NCBI GenBank assembly: GCA_006538405.1 | Contig: BJKQ01000014.1 | Location: 124,001-188,000 of the forward strand | DNA length: 64,000 nt | Reading direction: 5' to 3' | Source of the DNA: Hansfordia pulvinata | Lineage: Eukaryota; Ascomycota; Sordariomycetes; Xylariales | Shown: positions 11,443-24,516 of the stretch, one piece after another | Position numbering within the stretch: position 1 is the stretch's first letter | Layout: every line of letters begins with the position of its first letter | The notes under the pieces: model-generated | What the model was told of the DNA's origin: nothing | The model's database searches: none | Seen by the model: the letters and a program-made list of their open reading frames with translations, nothing else | Made by a program: the position numbers and the translations under genes

Positions 11443-14400
11443 CCTGGCTGTCTGTGTGTTTTTTGTCGCCGCTTGAGGTTTGCGAGTGTATTGGTTCAGG
11501 TTGAGCGGTTCGTCGTCGCCGTCGTCGTCACTGCTGCGCGCGCGGACGTGTATGGGAGAATCTTGGATGCGGTCGGTTCCCCCTCTTCGGAGAGCAAGCG
11601 GTCTTTTCGCAAGTCGAGTTATGCGATTGATTGCGAGGCGTGAGGTGCAATGCCGAGGTGTTGCGATTCGGCGCGACGCGATGCGACGAGGTAGGCCAGG
11701 GTAATGCGCGCGGGTTCGCGAGGCGATGTTGGTGGTATTAGGTGTGTGATTAGGTGGAGGCAGGAAGGGTTCGATTGTTGGTCGGGTCGGTCCAGTCGTG
11801 CAAGTTCAGATCGGCTTGGTCGGCGGCCGTAAAGGACCACAGCCGGCGGCCGGCTTCTTCGGACGTCAGCGGATGGATGCGTACCTTACCTAATCCATTG
11901 CGTACTCGTAATAAGCGCGGCGGAAGCGCGGCAAAAGTGACGGTTTTACCCGAGTGCTCGCTCGCCCGCCCGCTCGCTCGCTCCCAAGGTTGCGCGTTTG
12001 CTGAATGTACCTTACCTACCTGATGGGCATTCGCCCGGGGCGCCTCTGTTCAGTGTCCATAAGCCAAGATTTGGGTTTGCGCCGGGCGCTGCTTCCACAG
12101 CTACCTACCGATGACCGAATGATCTCCGTGGCTGCCGGTCAAGGAAGAAGAGGCCGACTTCCATTGAGAGGCAGGCTGCTGGAAGAAGGAACAGTCGGGT
12201 GTTGCTGCTGCGGATGGCGAGTGGCGGGTGCAGTGCAGGCGCGACCAAGACGCATTGGCGTACTAAGGTACCCAGTACGCATTTGGAGTGCATTTGCCTC
12301 GTGGGGCGGACTCGTCAATGATTCCTACCACCCACATCCATACCGGTACTCTTCGGGCGGCGTCCTTGGATCTTGTGAATATGTGCTGTGTGGCGAAGCA
12401 GCCCATGTCAGAAACCCCGTCGCCACCACGCCACGTTGCAGGATGCAACTCCCAAACGACCAGACCCAGCTCGACTACCCTCTGGGCCACCGCGAGCCTG
12501 TGGACAGAGAATCCCGGGGCCCCGTGCCGCTGGCCCAGGAGCCCGGCGTCTCCGCCTGCCGCGCCGCCGTTCCCTCCCCACTTCGCACTTCCGCTCGTTC
12601 GCCCGCCCCGGAGCCACGAACCGGGTCGTTCACTGTCCACCTCCACGAGTACCTCCTTCCCCACTTCTGCCGCCGCCGCCGTCAAGCTCGGAACAGGAAA
12701 GGCGAGGGTTTCTCGCCTGTTGTCTGTCTGCCGGCCTCGCAATCGACTGGTGCCCCGATCTTCTCAGCTAAAGGGCAGCTTCCTTGCTTACCTTACCTTA
12801 CCTGGTCCCCTCCGCGCCGCGCCATAAACCCAACTGAGGTCCCTGGCCAGTCCTTCGGCTGCATCCCGGCCTGGCTCAGGGGCGTCGCCTGCCAGACACT
12901 CTTCACGTCCTGCTACGGCCAGCTGCGCTCGGCTGAGGAGAAGCCGGCGCCAGCATCAGACAATGTGCGTCGCAGGTGGCTAGAGCTGCTCATTGAGCTC
13001 ATTGATCCCATGCTGGCGATCGCCACCGGTTTACTCACATGTAGGCGACTAGCAGTCTGCCGTCCGATCAATAATGACTGCCTCCAAGTTGCTGACCCAA
13101 GTTGGATGTGAAGGCGACGGCAGCACGACACGCGGCACATCACCACGCAGCACATACATAAGCACATGCCTGCCCACGAGGACCCAAGACGCCCACGCCA
13201 CTACATGGGGTCAATCGGATCTTGCTCAACATATTCCGGTCGATGCGACACTGTTCCACCGCGTCATTCTCCGCTCTTCTTGGGGGTGTCCCTCCCGGAC
13301 GCCTCAAACAGGTTCCCATTGGTAGCTTCGGCGATTGGCCGGCGATCGACCTCGTCGCAGAGCCGGTCACGCTAACCCGGCACACCCGACTGTCTGATGA
13401 GTTGCCGTTGGTCTCACCATCGGCAGGGCTGGCTCCCGCGGCAGCAGCATTCCCGGCTCCCCGGTGGTCTGTCTCACGGCAGCCATACGACTTGAGCTTG
13501 TCGACAGCGAGGATCTGGCCCTTACTGGATGCAGTCTGCCCACGGGTCCGTCCTCCCATTCACCCATTCACGCGCAAGAAGACTATCGTGTAGGTAACCG
13601 GCCAGCCGGTCATCTATGCACCTGTGTGGCACGCCCACCGGCGCCGGCGTGCGACGTAACGGATGGGCCCGCGGTGGGCTGCGTCGGGTCGTTTCATTCT
13701 GCTGTGCCCTCATGATGACTGTGCTCATCATGATGTCTTCCTTGCCTGCAGCTCAGGTCGAAATACATATGGAGCATCGGGGATCCCAATAACACGGGCT
13801 GGCGAATGGAGAAGCGCCGCGGGCGCAGACAGAGCCGCTCCGGTCTGGAACTCGCAGAAGAGCGGACATGAAGATGCCCGCTGGCCGTCCGACAGATGCG
13901 AGCACGCTTCTGCGTCTTCTTGGAGGAGAGTCACGCACGGTACGAGTCAGGTTACTACGGTCCCCAACAGAAGAAGGTGCTCACGGTGCATGCAGCTGCG
14001 AGCGAGGCTATGCTGCGTTACTGCAGGGCGCACCACCCTCCATCGAACCACGGGATGATAACGCAGCGGCGCAACATTGCCTTTGCGGACGCTCAGAGGA
14101 CGTACCACGACCCGGACACCGGCTGGCACGAGGCGTCCCACCCACACAGCTGGCACCACTGATGAGCGGCGCGCCGTGGAACTTGGCAGCCGTGCTGGGA
14201 GTTGTGGGAGTCTCTGTCTCTGTCCAAGAACCCATAAGGCCCGGGGCTCGATGCCGGAGCCGGGGCCCAGGCTCGGGGAAGGGTTCCGGCCGCCCGAGCG
14301 GGGTTAGCGCTTGCTTTCTCTCTCGGAGGGGGCGGCGACGGCCACACAAAAAGTTGATCCACATCCCGCAACCAACAAGCTCCAAACCACTACCACGACA

Positions 14401-14631
14401 ACGACCACTACTACCACCTTCACTCACTGCCACGCCACCCCGCGTCACGCCTGCTAATCTCGCAACAGCCCGCCTTTTACTCTCTACCGGTTGTTCTGCT
14501 CTGCGACATCTGGATCGCGGTTCCGGCTCCCCCGTTTTGCCAACCGGTTTCCCCCCGTACGTCAGCTGATTGGGGGCGGAGCGAGCCCCCCTGTGCCTCT
14601 CGCATCGCCACCTCTGCCGCCCGCCGTCACC
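11443..14631. other. intergenic region, 3.2 kb
   Basis: It holds the CYSTM promoter at its left end and the RIB7 leader at its right end. One TACTCGTA lies at 11903-11910. Long open frames occur around 12.0-13.1 kb on + because stop codons are rare in GC-rich DNA; their composition is not protein-like and I reject them. 14.34-14.63 kb is C/A-rich and pyrimidine-rich (CACCAC, CCACTACTACC), typical of a 5' leader. Confidence 0.5.
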
Positions 14632-15500
14632 ATGGGCGACGACATTCTGATCTTCCCTCCCGCCGAGGCTGAGCGTCTGGAGCCTCGTCTGCCCCCGCTA
14701 CGCGTTGGCGGGACTGCTGAGTCGGTCTCGGCTCCTTTCCTCACTCTTACCTTCGCCACCTCCCTCGATTCGGCCCTGTCGCTGGGGCCGGGTATCAGAA
14801 CCGCTCTTTCTGGACCCGAGTCCAAGGCCATGACCCACTATCTACGCAGCCGTCACGACGCCATATGCGTTGGTGTCGGCACGGCGATCGCGGATGATCC
14901 CGGTCTGAACTGCCGCATTGCCGCCGACGAGGCTGACCAGCGACTGGACGGATCTGCGCACTCCATCACGAGCCGTCAGCCACGCCCCATCGTCATCGAC
15001 CCGTCCCTACGTTGGGACTTCAACGCCAACAGCAAGGTACTCCAACTTGCCCGAGCTGGAAAGGGGCTCGCCCCTTATGTGCTCACCGCGGTACCAGAAC
15101 CACCTGCCGACAAAGCCAGGCTTCTCGCAGAACTGGGTGGCAAGTTCATCACCTTGCACGCGGGCGCTGTCGGCGGTCTCAGCTGCCCAAGGCCAGGACG
15201 TTTTGATTGGCAGACCATCCTGAGCGCCGTGCAAAGGGAGGGGCTGCGAAGCATCATGGTCGAGGGCGGAGGCCAGGTCATCGATAGTCTTCTGTCGCCC
15301 GACAATGCGGGACTCGTTGACTCTGTCATCGTCACACTCGCGCCGACGTGGCTGGGTCAGGGCAGCGTACGAGTCTGCCCTCCACGTCGCTCAGCCCGTG
15401 GTGATGATGGCGGCGACTCACCGGCCCCGTCAGGCTAGCCGACACCACATGGATACCTCTCGGGGAAGATGTGGTGCTGTCTGGTCGAATCGCCAAGTGA
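14632..15500 (+). CDS. RIB7: 2,5-diamino-6-ribosylamino-4(3H)-pyrimidinone 5'-phosphate reductase, apparent frameshift near the 3' end
   Basis: Second step of fungal riboflavin synthesis: NADPH reduction of the ribosyl side chain of the pyrimidine made by GTP cyclohydrolase II. This is the RibD C-terminal (DHFR-like) fold. Clear family segments are FLTLTFATSLDSALSL, MTHYLRSRHDAICVGVGTA, DDPGLNCR, RPIVIDPSLRW and the nucleotide-binding MVEGGGQVIDSLL. After VIVTLAPTWLGQGSV the frame runs to a stop at 15436-15438. The expected C-terminus, RLADTTWIPLGEDVVLSGRIAK, follows one frame over and stops at 15500. A missing base, most simply in the C run at 15425-15428, restores about 289 residues. No intron with valid sites fits the gap. 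The start ATG sits in a good context (CACCATGGGC). Confidence 0.85.
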
Positions 15501-17221
15501 TCAGCCTTACCTCGTGCTCCTGTATTCGGTGCTGCTAATGCGGCGCCTGCTGCTACCCGGCGCCCCGGCTTCTGTCAACTTGTATCGGCCTGCCGCACCG
15601 GCCCGGGTCCGCGTCGGCCCCGTCCGGGGAGGGGGTTTGTCTGAGTCATTTCCAAGGGGCACCCCGTTGCCTCGTCTCAAAGGCGCAGCCAGCACTGGCT
15701 TCAAATCACGGCCAAGTATGCTACGGACACTGCAGGGGGGTGCAATGATGGAGCAAGACTACCCTGGGTCTGGAATACTGATCTTAGTGCTGCCAGGCTG
15801 GCAGGGCTGTCTCACCCACGGCTTTGATAGACGGCCGTGTGCCAAGCGCAAGGTTCCTCAGACGAGACGGGGGGTTTCTTGCGATTCTGAGACTCGGCGC
15901 CGGACAATGCGTCCGCATTGTGGCTCACACGGGCATGCCTGGATGCCACTGTCGGCGCAAAGGACATCTGCAGTGCTGTGGCAGTTGGCCCTCAATGAGA
16001 CTCAACATCTCTGTCGCCCTCTGCTCTTCATGTCAGTGTCTATTCGCGCGAAGCGCGCTTGAAAGTTGAATGTGCCCTGATAACAATTGATACAGGGCTT
16101 GCTAAGTAACTAGCGAGTAACTTGCCGAGGATGAAAACCGTGCAGCGCACTGGCTTTGCACTCCTTTAGACCCCGCCATCTTTGGAGCACCCTCGATCAG
16201 GGTCTTTCAGAACGCACACTCGTAGTCACGTTGGGTTCATCAAAAGAAGAAACAGGAGATTGAGATTGCTCTCCCATGCATCCCCGAGCCAGTCGGCCAG
16301 GGGTCTGAATCAGTGCGAAAGTCCCGAGCGTTGCTAATTGGATATGAGGGACGAGATAGGCGAGATCGAGCACGTTCTCCTCGAAGCGCATGACGACTTG
16401 AGGATTTTCAACCAGGAACTATTGCTCTCGCGCTCTCTGGAACTCCCCCTTCCCCTAGCACTACAACTCAAGGGCAGCACATTCCGACTCCGGAACGGTC
16501 GCGTGCAAATCGGTTGCGCGGCATCTGCCCTTGGCCTATTCGTTCCGTGGTCGCTCGCGATGCAATGACAACTTTACGAGGAGGGGCAACAACCCTGATG
16601 CCCCGGCCCCTTCGCTCATCGGGTGCCTGGTTCTCTAGGTATACTCTTTTACCTACCTAATGTACCTACCTATGCGCATCCAATCAGCCCGGCCGGCGTT
16701 CTCTCCACCTCTCTATCTCTCGCAGGCAATCCCAGCGTCGTGCGAAAAAAATGAATTGCCCGCCTCATACTCGAGGAAAGAAGAAAACGCCTCTCCCCCC
16801 TCCCTGAATGGCGTACCTTTGTACCCTTTCCCCTCCCCCCGTCGCGGTCATTGCTGATGACTCATCGGGGCTCATCCACATGACACTGTCTTTTTCTGCT
16901 TATCGCCGATTGACTCGGCTCTGCGCCCAGACCCGGCGACATTGATGGATTTTTTTTTTGGTTGGGGGGGGTTAATAAGGGATAAAAATAACAACGAGAC
17001 ATGTGATCGGGGGCCGGCCGGAGTCAGGGAGGGGGAAACGATAGCGAGATCCCCGGGGATTCTATCTCGCCGCGGGTTTGACAGCACGTGCTCTGTCTGT
17101 CACGGGGTGGGCGAGTACGAGTACTCGTGGGTCGGCCGGCACGCAACCAAGGCGAGGCAAGGACAAGGGTCCTTGAGCGGAAAGAGGGGGTGCAGGTGCA
17201 GACGGAGTGGTGGCGGTGGAC

Positions 17222-17235
17222 TACGAGTACTCGTA
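17222..17235. repeat. composite palindrome TACGAGTACTCGTA
   Basis: Two TACGAGTA motifs in opposite orientation overlap by two bases, making a perfect 14-base palindrome. The same composite is at 24503-24516. Confidence 0.7.
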
Positions 17236-19633
17236 CACCGGTCCCGAAGAGACGTCCGACGAGAAAACAAGAAATGAGAGAATGAGAATAACCAGAGAAG
17301 AAGAACTAACTAGTTAGCTAGGACACAGAAGCAGAGACGGAAGCAACCTTCGGAGCTCACACGGCCGGAGAGTGGCCAGACCTTCTCCGGACGTGCAAAA
17401 TTGAGATGCAAAGACCTGCTTTACCGCCTCCTCTGGCCCCGCCGACAAGTCGTTAGACTATGGGTGAGCGAATGGCAATTGCTTTTTGAAAGATTTTGTT
17501 CGCATCAAAGAAAGGCGCAGGGCAAGCGAAGAGCCAGTCTCTCAGGAAACAACCAGAACAGGGACGGGACGGGACGGGACGGAGCGGCACAAAGGTGAAA
17601 GGAAACTGTTGTCTTCTTTCTCTCCCCCCCTCCCCCTTCTTTTCCCTTTCCTTCTTAAGAAAAAAAAAAGCTCCCGCATCTTCCCCATCCTATCCCGTAC
17701 GAGCAAGTGTCGCGGGAGGCTTCCCCTCTTCTCCTCCCTGCCCCGCTGTGCTCGTGTCCTGTGACTGGCGACAAGTCTCAACCCGCGAACCCGGTTGAGC
17801 TGGGTCTCGGACATTTTTCTTTCCTACCTGTATCGATGGACCCTCCCTTTCCTCTTTCACCACTGCCCGCGCTGCATCCGACGCACCATTACCTGCCCCG
17901 CCTATACTGGTAGCCACTGGAGTTATCCCGTTCTCTGTTTCGTAGTCGCAACGGGACAGAGCAACACGCGTTCTGACAGGAGGAGTCCTTGGCACCGTGC
18001 TCACCAGATTTCCGTTTCATGCTATGAGGCTCTATAGGAGCCAGGGCATCGGGGGATGGGGGGGTTGTTGCGATTTAGCAAGCGGGTTGCCTTATCCCGT
18101 CCTTGCTTACCTGTGAAAGGTTATCATCGCTAACCGGTGTCCGCCCCATGTCTCTATCTGTCTGTCGTCTCTATTCCGCCTTCCTGGGCCCCGTGATACT
18201 GCCGACCAGGGAAGGGGAGGGATACTACTCGTATGCAAACCCCAACCCGAATCCCAGGACTGCGGGGCCAAGGCGGCATGAGACGAGTATGTATCTATAT
18301 ATATTTCCTAGGGTGCCCCGCCAAACGGGACCCCAGAACGGAACTTGGACAGGGGGGATGGAAAGGGGGCGCCTACCGGGCCGTAGACGGGCAATGGCAT
18401 TGGCAGGTGCAAGTGCGGGTGCGGATGCATGAATTAGTAAACGTGACGCACATCGGCATGCAGACCAGCATTTGCTCACCTACTCGTACGCCCTGACCTG
18501 GTTGCTGCGGCGTTCTTTGCTGCAGACAGTGTCTGAGGGGGGAAGGGCGGGTTGCCGCTCGCCTTCTCTCTCTCTCGCGGGTTGTTTGTGCAGGCAAAAG
18601 GCGGCCGCACCTCTTCGCACACGAGTAACCCCCCCTTGCCCTCGTTCATTGGACGAGGTTGGATCATGGAGTTGGCCGAGTGCACCGATGCGCCATTGAC
18701 CGCCAGACCACACACCTACATGATGCCTTGCACGCGCCGATGGAGGCAGAACAAACCAAGTAAAAGGGAAAAGAGGATGGGAACTCCTCTTCCTGCATGC
18801 TACGTGACACAAGATTACCAGGGAGGTCAGCACAACGCAGCAGCGGGACATTTGGGGTAAACTATGACTCGGCCCGGGGGTGCGTTGCGTTGGCCTCCTG
18901 GGGTTGGTGGAGGAGGAGGAGCAAGACGAGCAAGAGAGAGCCGTTTCACTCCTACGGTATCCTTGAACCGACTCGAAAAACTGTTGGATCACATCTCCTC
19001 GTGGCGATCTGCAGGGTAAGAGAGCAACCAGGAAGCACGACAGTCAGGAAGGCCAAGGGCTGGGGTCATGGCCGAAGAGCTGGAGGCGCATGTGTTCGTA
19101 GTTGAGGAGCGGCAAAAAAAAAAAAAATGACGCCCTCAAGCAAGTTACGCAGAAGCATCTTGCCGTGGCGGTTGAATTGTTGAACGGACGCCGCGAACCT
19201 GTGACAGCCTATTAGCAAGAGCAGTAACTACACAACAGAGGCTTGGGTGTCGGTCTACTAAGGCAACTCTTTCGACGAGCGGCGGCCATGGCTCTTTGCG
19301 GCACAGCCTTTCAGCCTCAGGGAGGTATTCTCCGGTCGATGCGACACATGCCCCCGAGCCGACTCCGGCTCTTCCATGTCCTGGGGTTGGTTTGTCTGGC
19401 GGAGCGACATCTTCCAAACGTCCGGTCCGACTGTAGTGGCTTGAAATCCATTCGCCAATCGTCTCCTGGCGGCCCGCGGACTGAGAACAGCCAACCCGGC
19501 GATCGGCCGTGAGTGGCCTCGAGCAAGGGGGAAACGCCCATCTGAAAATCACGGCTAAGGGACCCGGGCGCCCCAGGAGGATCTCCACCGGTCTGAAAGG
19601 GGCCCCGACCTCATTGGCCCGGACAGGGGCTTT

Positions 19634-19653
19634 GGGGGGGGGGGGGGGGGGGG
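19634..19653 (+). repeat. poly-G tract, about 20 G
   Basis: An uninterrupted run of about 20 G. Its true length is uncertain in any assembly with homopolymer errors. Confidence 0.8.
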
Positions 19654-20840
19654 CACGGCACGGCACAGAACCGCGTTTGCCTATCGGCATGGCCCAAGCA
19701 AGAGGCAACCCTGCAACGGCCTTACAGATCAAGCGACGTGCAGCAGCACCCCAGCCCAGCGAGCGCCCGAAGGTTCCAGAAAGGGGTATACTCGTACTGA
19801 CTGCCCAGCGGCTCTCCGGGTGCTGAAGCCGTGGTGGTGTGCCTGTCTGTACTCGTACTATAGCAGGCTCCTCATATGATCCCAGGATTGGTTCCCATTG
19901 TAGAACCGGTGAGCCTCCTTTCCTGGCCAGCACTCTTACGCGTCAGTTTCGGGTCAGGGCAGAAAGCACCTCGTCTCCGCCGGGGTTCTGCAAGTGTGCA
20001 TGGGCACACGATGTGTATGAGCCGGGTTGAACACGTCGTCTCCAAGTCCGCGCGTCGAAAAAGGAGGGGGGTTGGGGGATTGGTTGCAGTGGGAAGAGAA
20101 ACGGCGGGCAGTGTCGATGGAGACGACGACGACGACGACGTCGTCGGCGGCGATACCTGTACCCGAATTAGCCACTCATCAGCCCCCAGAAGCCGGCAAA
20201 GGGGCCTGGAACGATCCGAATGCACCCCGCAGTGCGCGGGCCATGACGGGTGGAGTGTAGATGATCATCCACCGCTCGGGAGGGTCTGAAAACCGAGTAT
20301 TTCTGTGCCGAGACACGCCGGGGGGAAGAGGAGCCAAGTGCCAATAGACGGAGCTGCCGCTGCGGATGGCCTCGAGGCTGCAAGGCCACATTGGCCAGAC
20401 CCGCTGGGCGGATTCTGTTTGGGACACAATCGTGGATTGAGGCCATCGCAATCTGTGTGTGCAAGTACGTGACTTTTGCGGCGCATACTCGCAGACAAGC
20501 GCGTCGAACTAGCTAATGTAGAATCGCCGCCGCGGATCCCTGTCGAGCCTGGTTGGCCCCGGATGCATGTACGGCTTGCCGTTGGGACAGGGCCGCGGCG
20601 CACGGGTCCGTTTGCGACGAGGGAGACGAGGTTTCAGGCCCCTTTGCAGATTGTCGTGGCTCTCACGTCTCCTCGCATGCGTCTGCTTCACAGTACGAGT
20701 AGGTGGCAAGACCGAAAAGAGGTGTTACCACCAATTCAATTGGAAGCTGTCCACCAAGACAGACCAAACACATCCCCAACGATGTGATGCAGGTGAAATA
20801 GCAATCCCATGTGTATGTGTGGACTCGTATGTGAGTGTTC

Positions 20841-20863
20841 GTGTGTGTGTGTGTGTGTGTGTG
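20841..20863 (+). repeat. (GT)n microsatellite
   Basis: About 11 GT units, outside any gene. Confidence 0.85.
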
Positions 20864-23800
20864 ACTGAAGTTCGCTGACGTGTCGGTAGACCTGCTTCAA
20901 GTTGCTTGGTTACCTATTCAGACCGGGTGTCGAGAGACAGGGGAGAGAGAGGGCGGGCGACTAAGGCAGCTGAACGGGAACTAAACGCGGGATAGGCCGA
21001 GCCCACGGCCTCTATGGTCTGCGGCCGCGGGATGGCTGAGGTCCAGACGGGGTTGAGCGATCTCTGACGTCCTGCGAGTAGCCTTGGAAGAGCTGCGGAG
21101 GCGTGGGAGGGTGCCTGGGGCAAGGCGTTGTCATGTCAGCCGTCCTGATTAGCCAGATGGGTGTCGACTCGCCGTGGATCGTCGTCTTGATTGGTCTTGC
21201 AGCATGCAAGTTGGACCTGAATGGGTATGGAGGCCATTCCGTGCCGCTGGCCCTACCGGCCGACCCGGGCCTTTGCCTGCGACGAGATGAAAGAGTCAAC
21301 TCGCGATGCCGCTTCGAGGGAGACGTGTGCCGAGAAAGAATGGAATGCCTCCACCGCCGCGATCGCCGCTGCGCCTGCTGCTGCCGCCTTGGGTCATCAT
21401 CGCTCGCCCCTGGACGCGCCGCGACGAGACGCATTCAGTCCATGGGGCTCGCAGCCCCCCTCCCTTCGCCGCGGAAGCCCCAAATGACCGGGTTCCTAGC
21501 AGTGACAACAACCCATCGTCATGGATGCGGGCTTGGACCCGTACCCAGACGTTCCGCCAAAGAGACCCTATGGTTTGAACACCCACCAAAGCTCACTTGG
21601 CCAAGCTGATCGCACGCACGCACGACCATAGCCTCACACAAGACAGGGAACCAAGCTTGGAGGCCCCATCACCCACTCAGGAAAAACCAGCCACCTGCAG
21701 CGACTGAAAGAAGAAAATCGTGGACACATGTGCTGTTCCTGTGCCTGTTGGAGAGGCGCGATCGGTCACTTGCGACCAGGAGATCTGGTACTCGTACGGT
21801 GATGGGAATCTCCCGATGCTCCCTTCCATCATCAGTCGTCGCCGCTTTGTCGTACTCGTAAACAACAAGGCGTCTACAGTGTTGACTCTTTCTCTCTGCA
21901 GCGCTCGTCCTCGGCCGGCAGATTGATATCTGGCGCCAAGCAATGGCAATTAGGTGCCTGGAAGAAGAAACGAAATAACCGAGCAAAGGAAAAAGAAGAA
22001 AAAGAAGAAAGTACCAAACGCACTTGCTGGTGGACAGCCTGGTTACTTTGCTGTGTACAAGACTCGTAACCAGGCCGCGGCGCATTTTTGCCGGGTTCAG
22101 CTGCGAGATGTCACCTGACAGTATGCAAGATGGGCCCATATATGTGCGGCAGGGGTTCTCATCAGCCCTGCCGAATCCATAAATAAAAATGACGACTGAA
22201 AAGGAAACCGGTGAAGACAGCTTGGTGGCTGACTCGTACGGATCCATCAAGATATCAAGACTCGTGGCGTGCGAGTTCTGGACCCGGGGGCGCAGAGGAG
22301 GACCTCTCAGTCCGGGCCAGGCATGCGCCCATGTGTTTGTTGTCGCCAGCCACGAAAGCGATGACTCGACTTTGCGCACTTTCTTGCTGAGCCATCCAGT
22401 CGCCTTGACCGTAAGTGGCAGACAGGCATGCCACGTTGGGAGTGCCTAGGCGTTGGACGCGGACACGCCAGTGCATGCCCCGTCACCACGGTTGCCAGCT
22501 GTTCTCGTGGGAGTCATCCGTGAACCTCTGCCACTGCACCTGTTCGTGCCATCGTCATGCAGGCCGGCTCCTCCTCAGGTCTTAGCACTAGCGGCGGTCC
22601 CGGCGGCGTGGGAAACAAGGCGGCTGAGTTGACCACACCCACCCGTTCGCCGCCTCTCTGATTGGGCATCAACGAATGTCGCCTCTAGGGGCCCGCTGAG
22701 CTCCACGACTCGTCCTCTTAGGGGTCTGGGTGTCTGAAACGGGCATCCCAATCTAAGCTGTGATGGAAGTAGCGCGCCGTGATGCTTAGATGGTGACTTC
22801 ATGGCCCTGCGCTTGCTTCCTCACCGCTTGCATTCGACTCGCCCCGGGACCCAGTGGCGGCCGAGGTGTGCTGCTCGGATGCTTTCCGTCCGCCAGATAC
22901 TCGTAGCGCCCATGTGGTCTTGTGGCGTGGGGGCATACAGAGTCTCGACTGGAATGAGTGGAAAAGCGGGACCGGGCGAGGATTCCAATAAGTGGTTCGT
23001 GGGTTTCTCGCACAAACGAACCGGTGGCCAGTTTGCAGACCATGGATGGAGAGCAACGGCAGGCCAAGCATCACGGGCCCTCGAAACGTGAGCTGGGATG
23101 CCGTACGAGTATCAATGCACACTCGTGGGCAGTTCTGGGATAACCAGAGTTGATGTATGGTAGGCGATGTCAGCATGTGAACAGTTCGGTCAGGATCCGT
23201 CGTCCTGTAGGCCTTGAGGGATAGAGCTAGGGATCATGCCCGCCAGCGCCCAGGGGCTGCGGTACTTGCGCGGTACTCGCGACGACGAGAAGCACACTTA
23301 CTCGCGTTAGTGGACCGGTAGAATGGTTGAGGTCCACCTAGTACTCGGACTACAACCCCTTTTCCAGCGTCCCGGGATCTGGCTGGTGTGTGGTGGTATC
23401 GCGTGCTGTCAGGCGCTAGTCAAATTCTGAAATGTTCCGGGGACGCCTGATGTAGACTGTGGGGAAGATTCCAACCATTCGGATCGTGCCCGGGCATGGC
23501 GGCATGGGTGCCCTCATCTGGCGTGGCGAAGTCGATTGGCCCACCGTACCCCGAGTTTGATCGCCCTCGGAACCCCTGATTCTGTTCATTTTCCAGGTCG
23601 GGTGCCTCGCCACGCTACGCCACGCCATCGAGTACTCGTATGCTTGGGCTTACGAGTCCGTTCTCTCAGCATTGCCGACGCTGTCTGCAAGGTAGCGAGA
23701 ACCCGACTCACGGATGCTCTCCGCGGCAGAAGCCGTCCCCAAGGAACGTGCTCGTATTTCTGGTATGGTGTGATTTGTTGATGGGGTGTGGGGTGGCGTG

Positions 23801-24502
23801 GCGTGGCGGACGAGTAGGAGAGGGCGGCCAGCATACGAGTAGACGGCAGGCTGAACATGCGCACAGATGGTCTCTCCGCGCCTGGTAACTCCGGAGCGGT
23901 GAGCGACGACGAAAGCAATGTCCGGAGCCAGTGAACTCTTCGGGCCTCGCCCCGGTCTCGCAGCGGTCCCGATGGGATGGAACCACCGCTGCACATCGCA
24001 TTCCATCCGCTGCATCATCGTCTGTTGTTCCAGGGGTTGGCTTTAGCTTCTGCACGACATCGGCCTACGCACGTTCCAGGACCGTCTTTGCGTGCACATG
24101 CCAAGCACAAGACGAATCACTTGAGCTCGGACATGGCAGAAGGTGCCGGTGGCTGGATTGGCGTGGTGCGTACGCTTTTCCGTATCATCGAGACAACAAG
24201 GGCGTGCGAGAAGGAGGAGGGCCAGTCGTTCTGTCTGCTTGCGCGGTAGGGGTTGATCAGGGCTGGACGAGTCGAGAAGGTCGGTGGGAGCCGTTCCAAA
24301 CGCCTTGGGCCAGGGTTCGCGCGCTCAGGCCTGTGATGTTCCTGTTCAGTTACGAGACGAGATCCGAGCAGCAGCCCGCAAGCATGAAGCATGACCCTGG
24401 TGGCTTTGTTTCAAGCTGATCATATGACGAGCCCGGCATGCGAATAGAGGAAGAGACCAGTCACTTCGGCTGCTGAACCACGGTGCCAAATGACGGGCTG
24501 GG

Positions 24503-24516
24503 TACGAGTACTCGTA
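24503..24516. repeat. composite palindrome TACGAGTACTCGTA, second copy
   Basis: Identical to the copy at 17222. A third composite with the half-sites in the reverse order (TACTCGTACGAGTA) is at 26472-26485. Confidence 0.7.

Noticed and set aside
12005..13111. 368-codon open frame on the + strand
   Set aside because: Composition is unlike protein, there are no motifs, it overlaps other equally long frames, and the region reads like promoter and leader DNA.
15361..15433. Small intron near the RIB7 3' end to explain the frame change
   Set aside because: No GT-AG pair in this stretch has both a workable length and the right phase; a missing base is simpler.
19145..19933. 262-codon open frame on the - strand in the gene desert
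   Set aside because: No domain, heavy overlap with frames on the other strand, crosses the G20 tract, and amino-acid use is typical of non-coding GC-rich DNA.
21600..21640. Dispersed 5S rRNA gene suggested by GACCATAG
   Set aside because: Only eight bases match; none of the internal control region follows.
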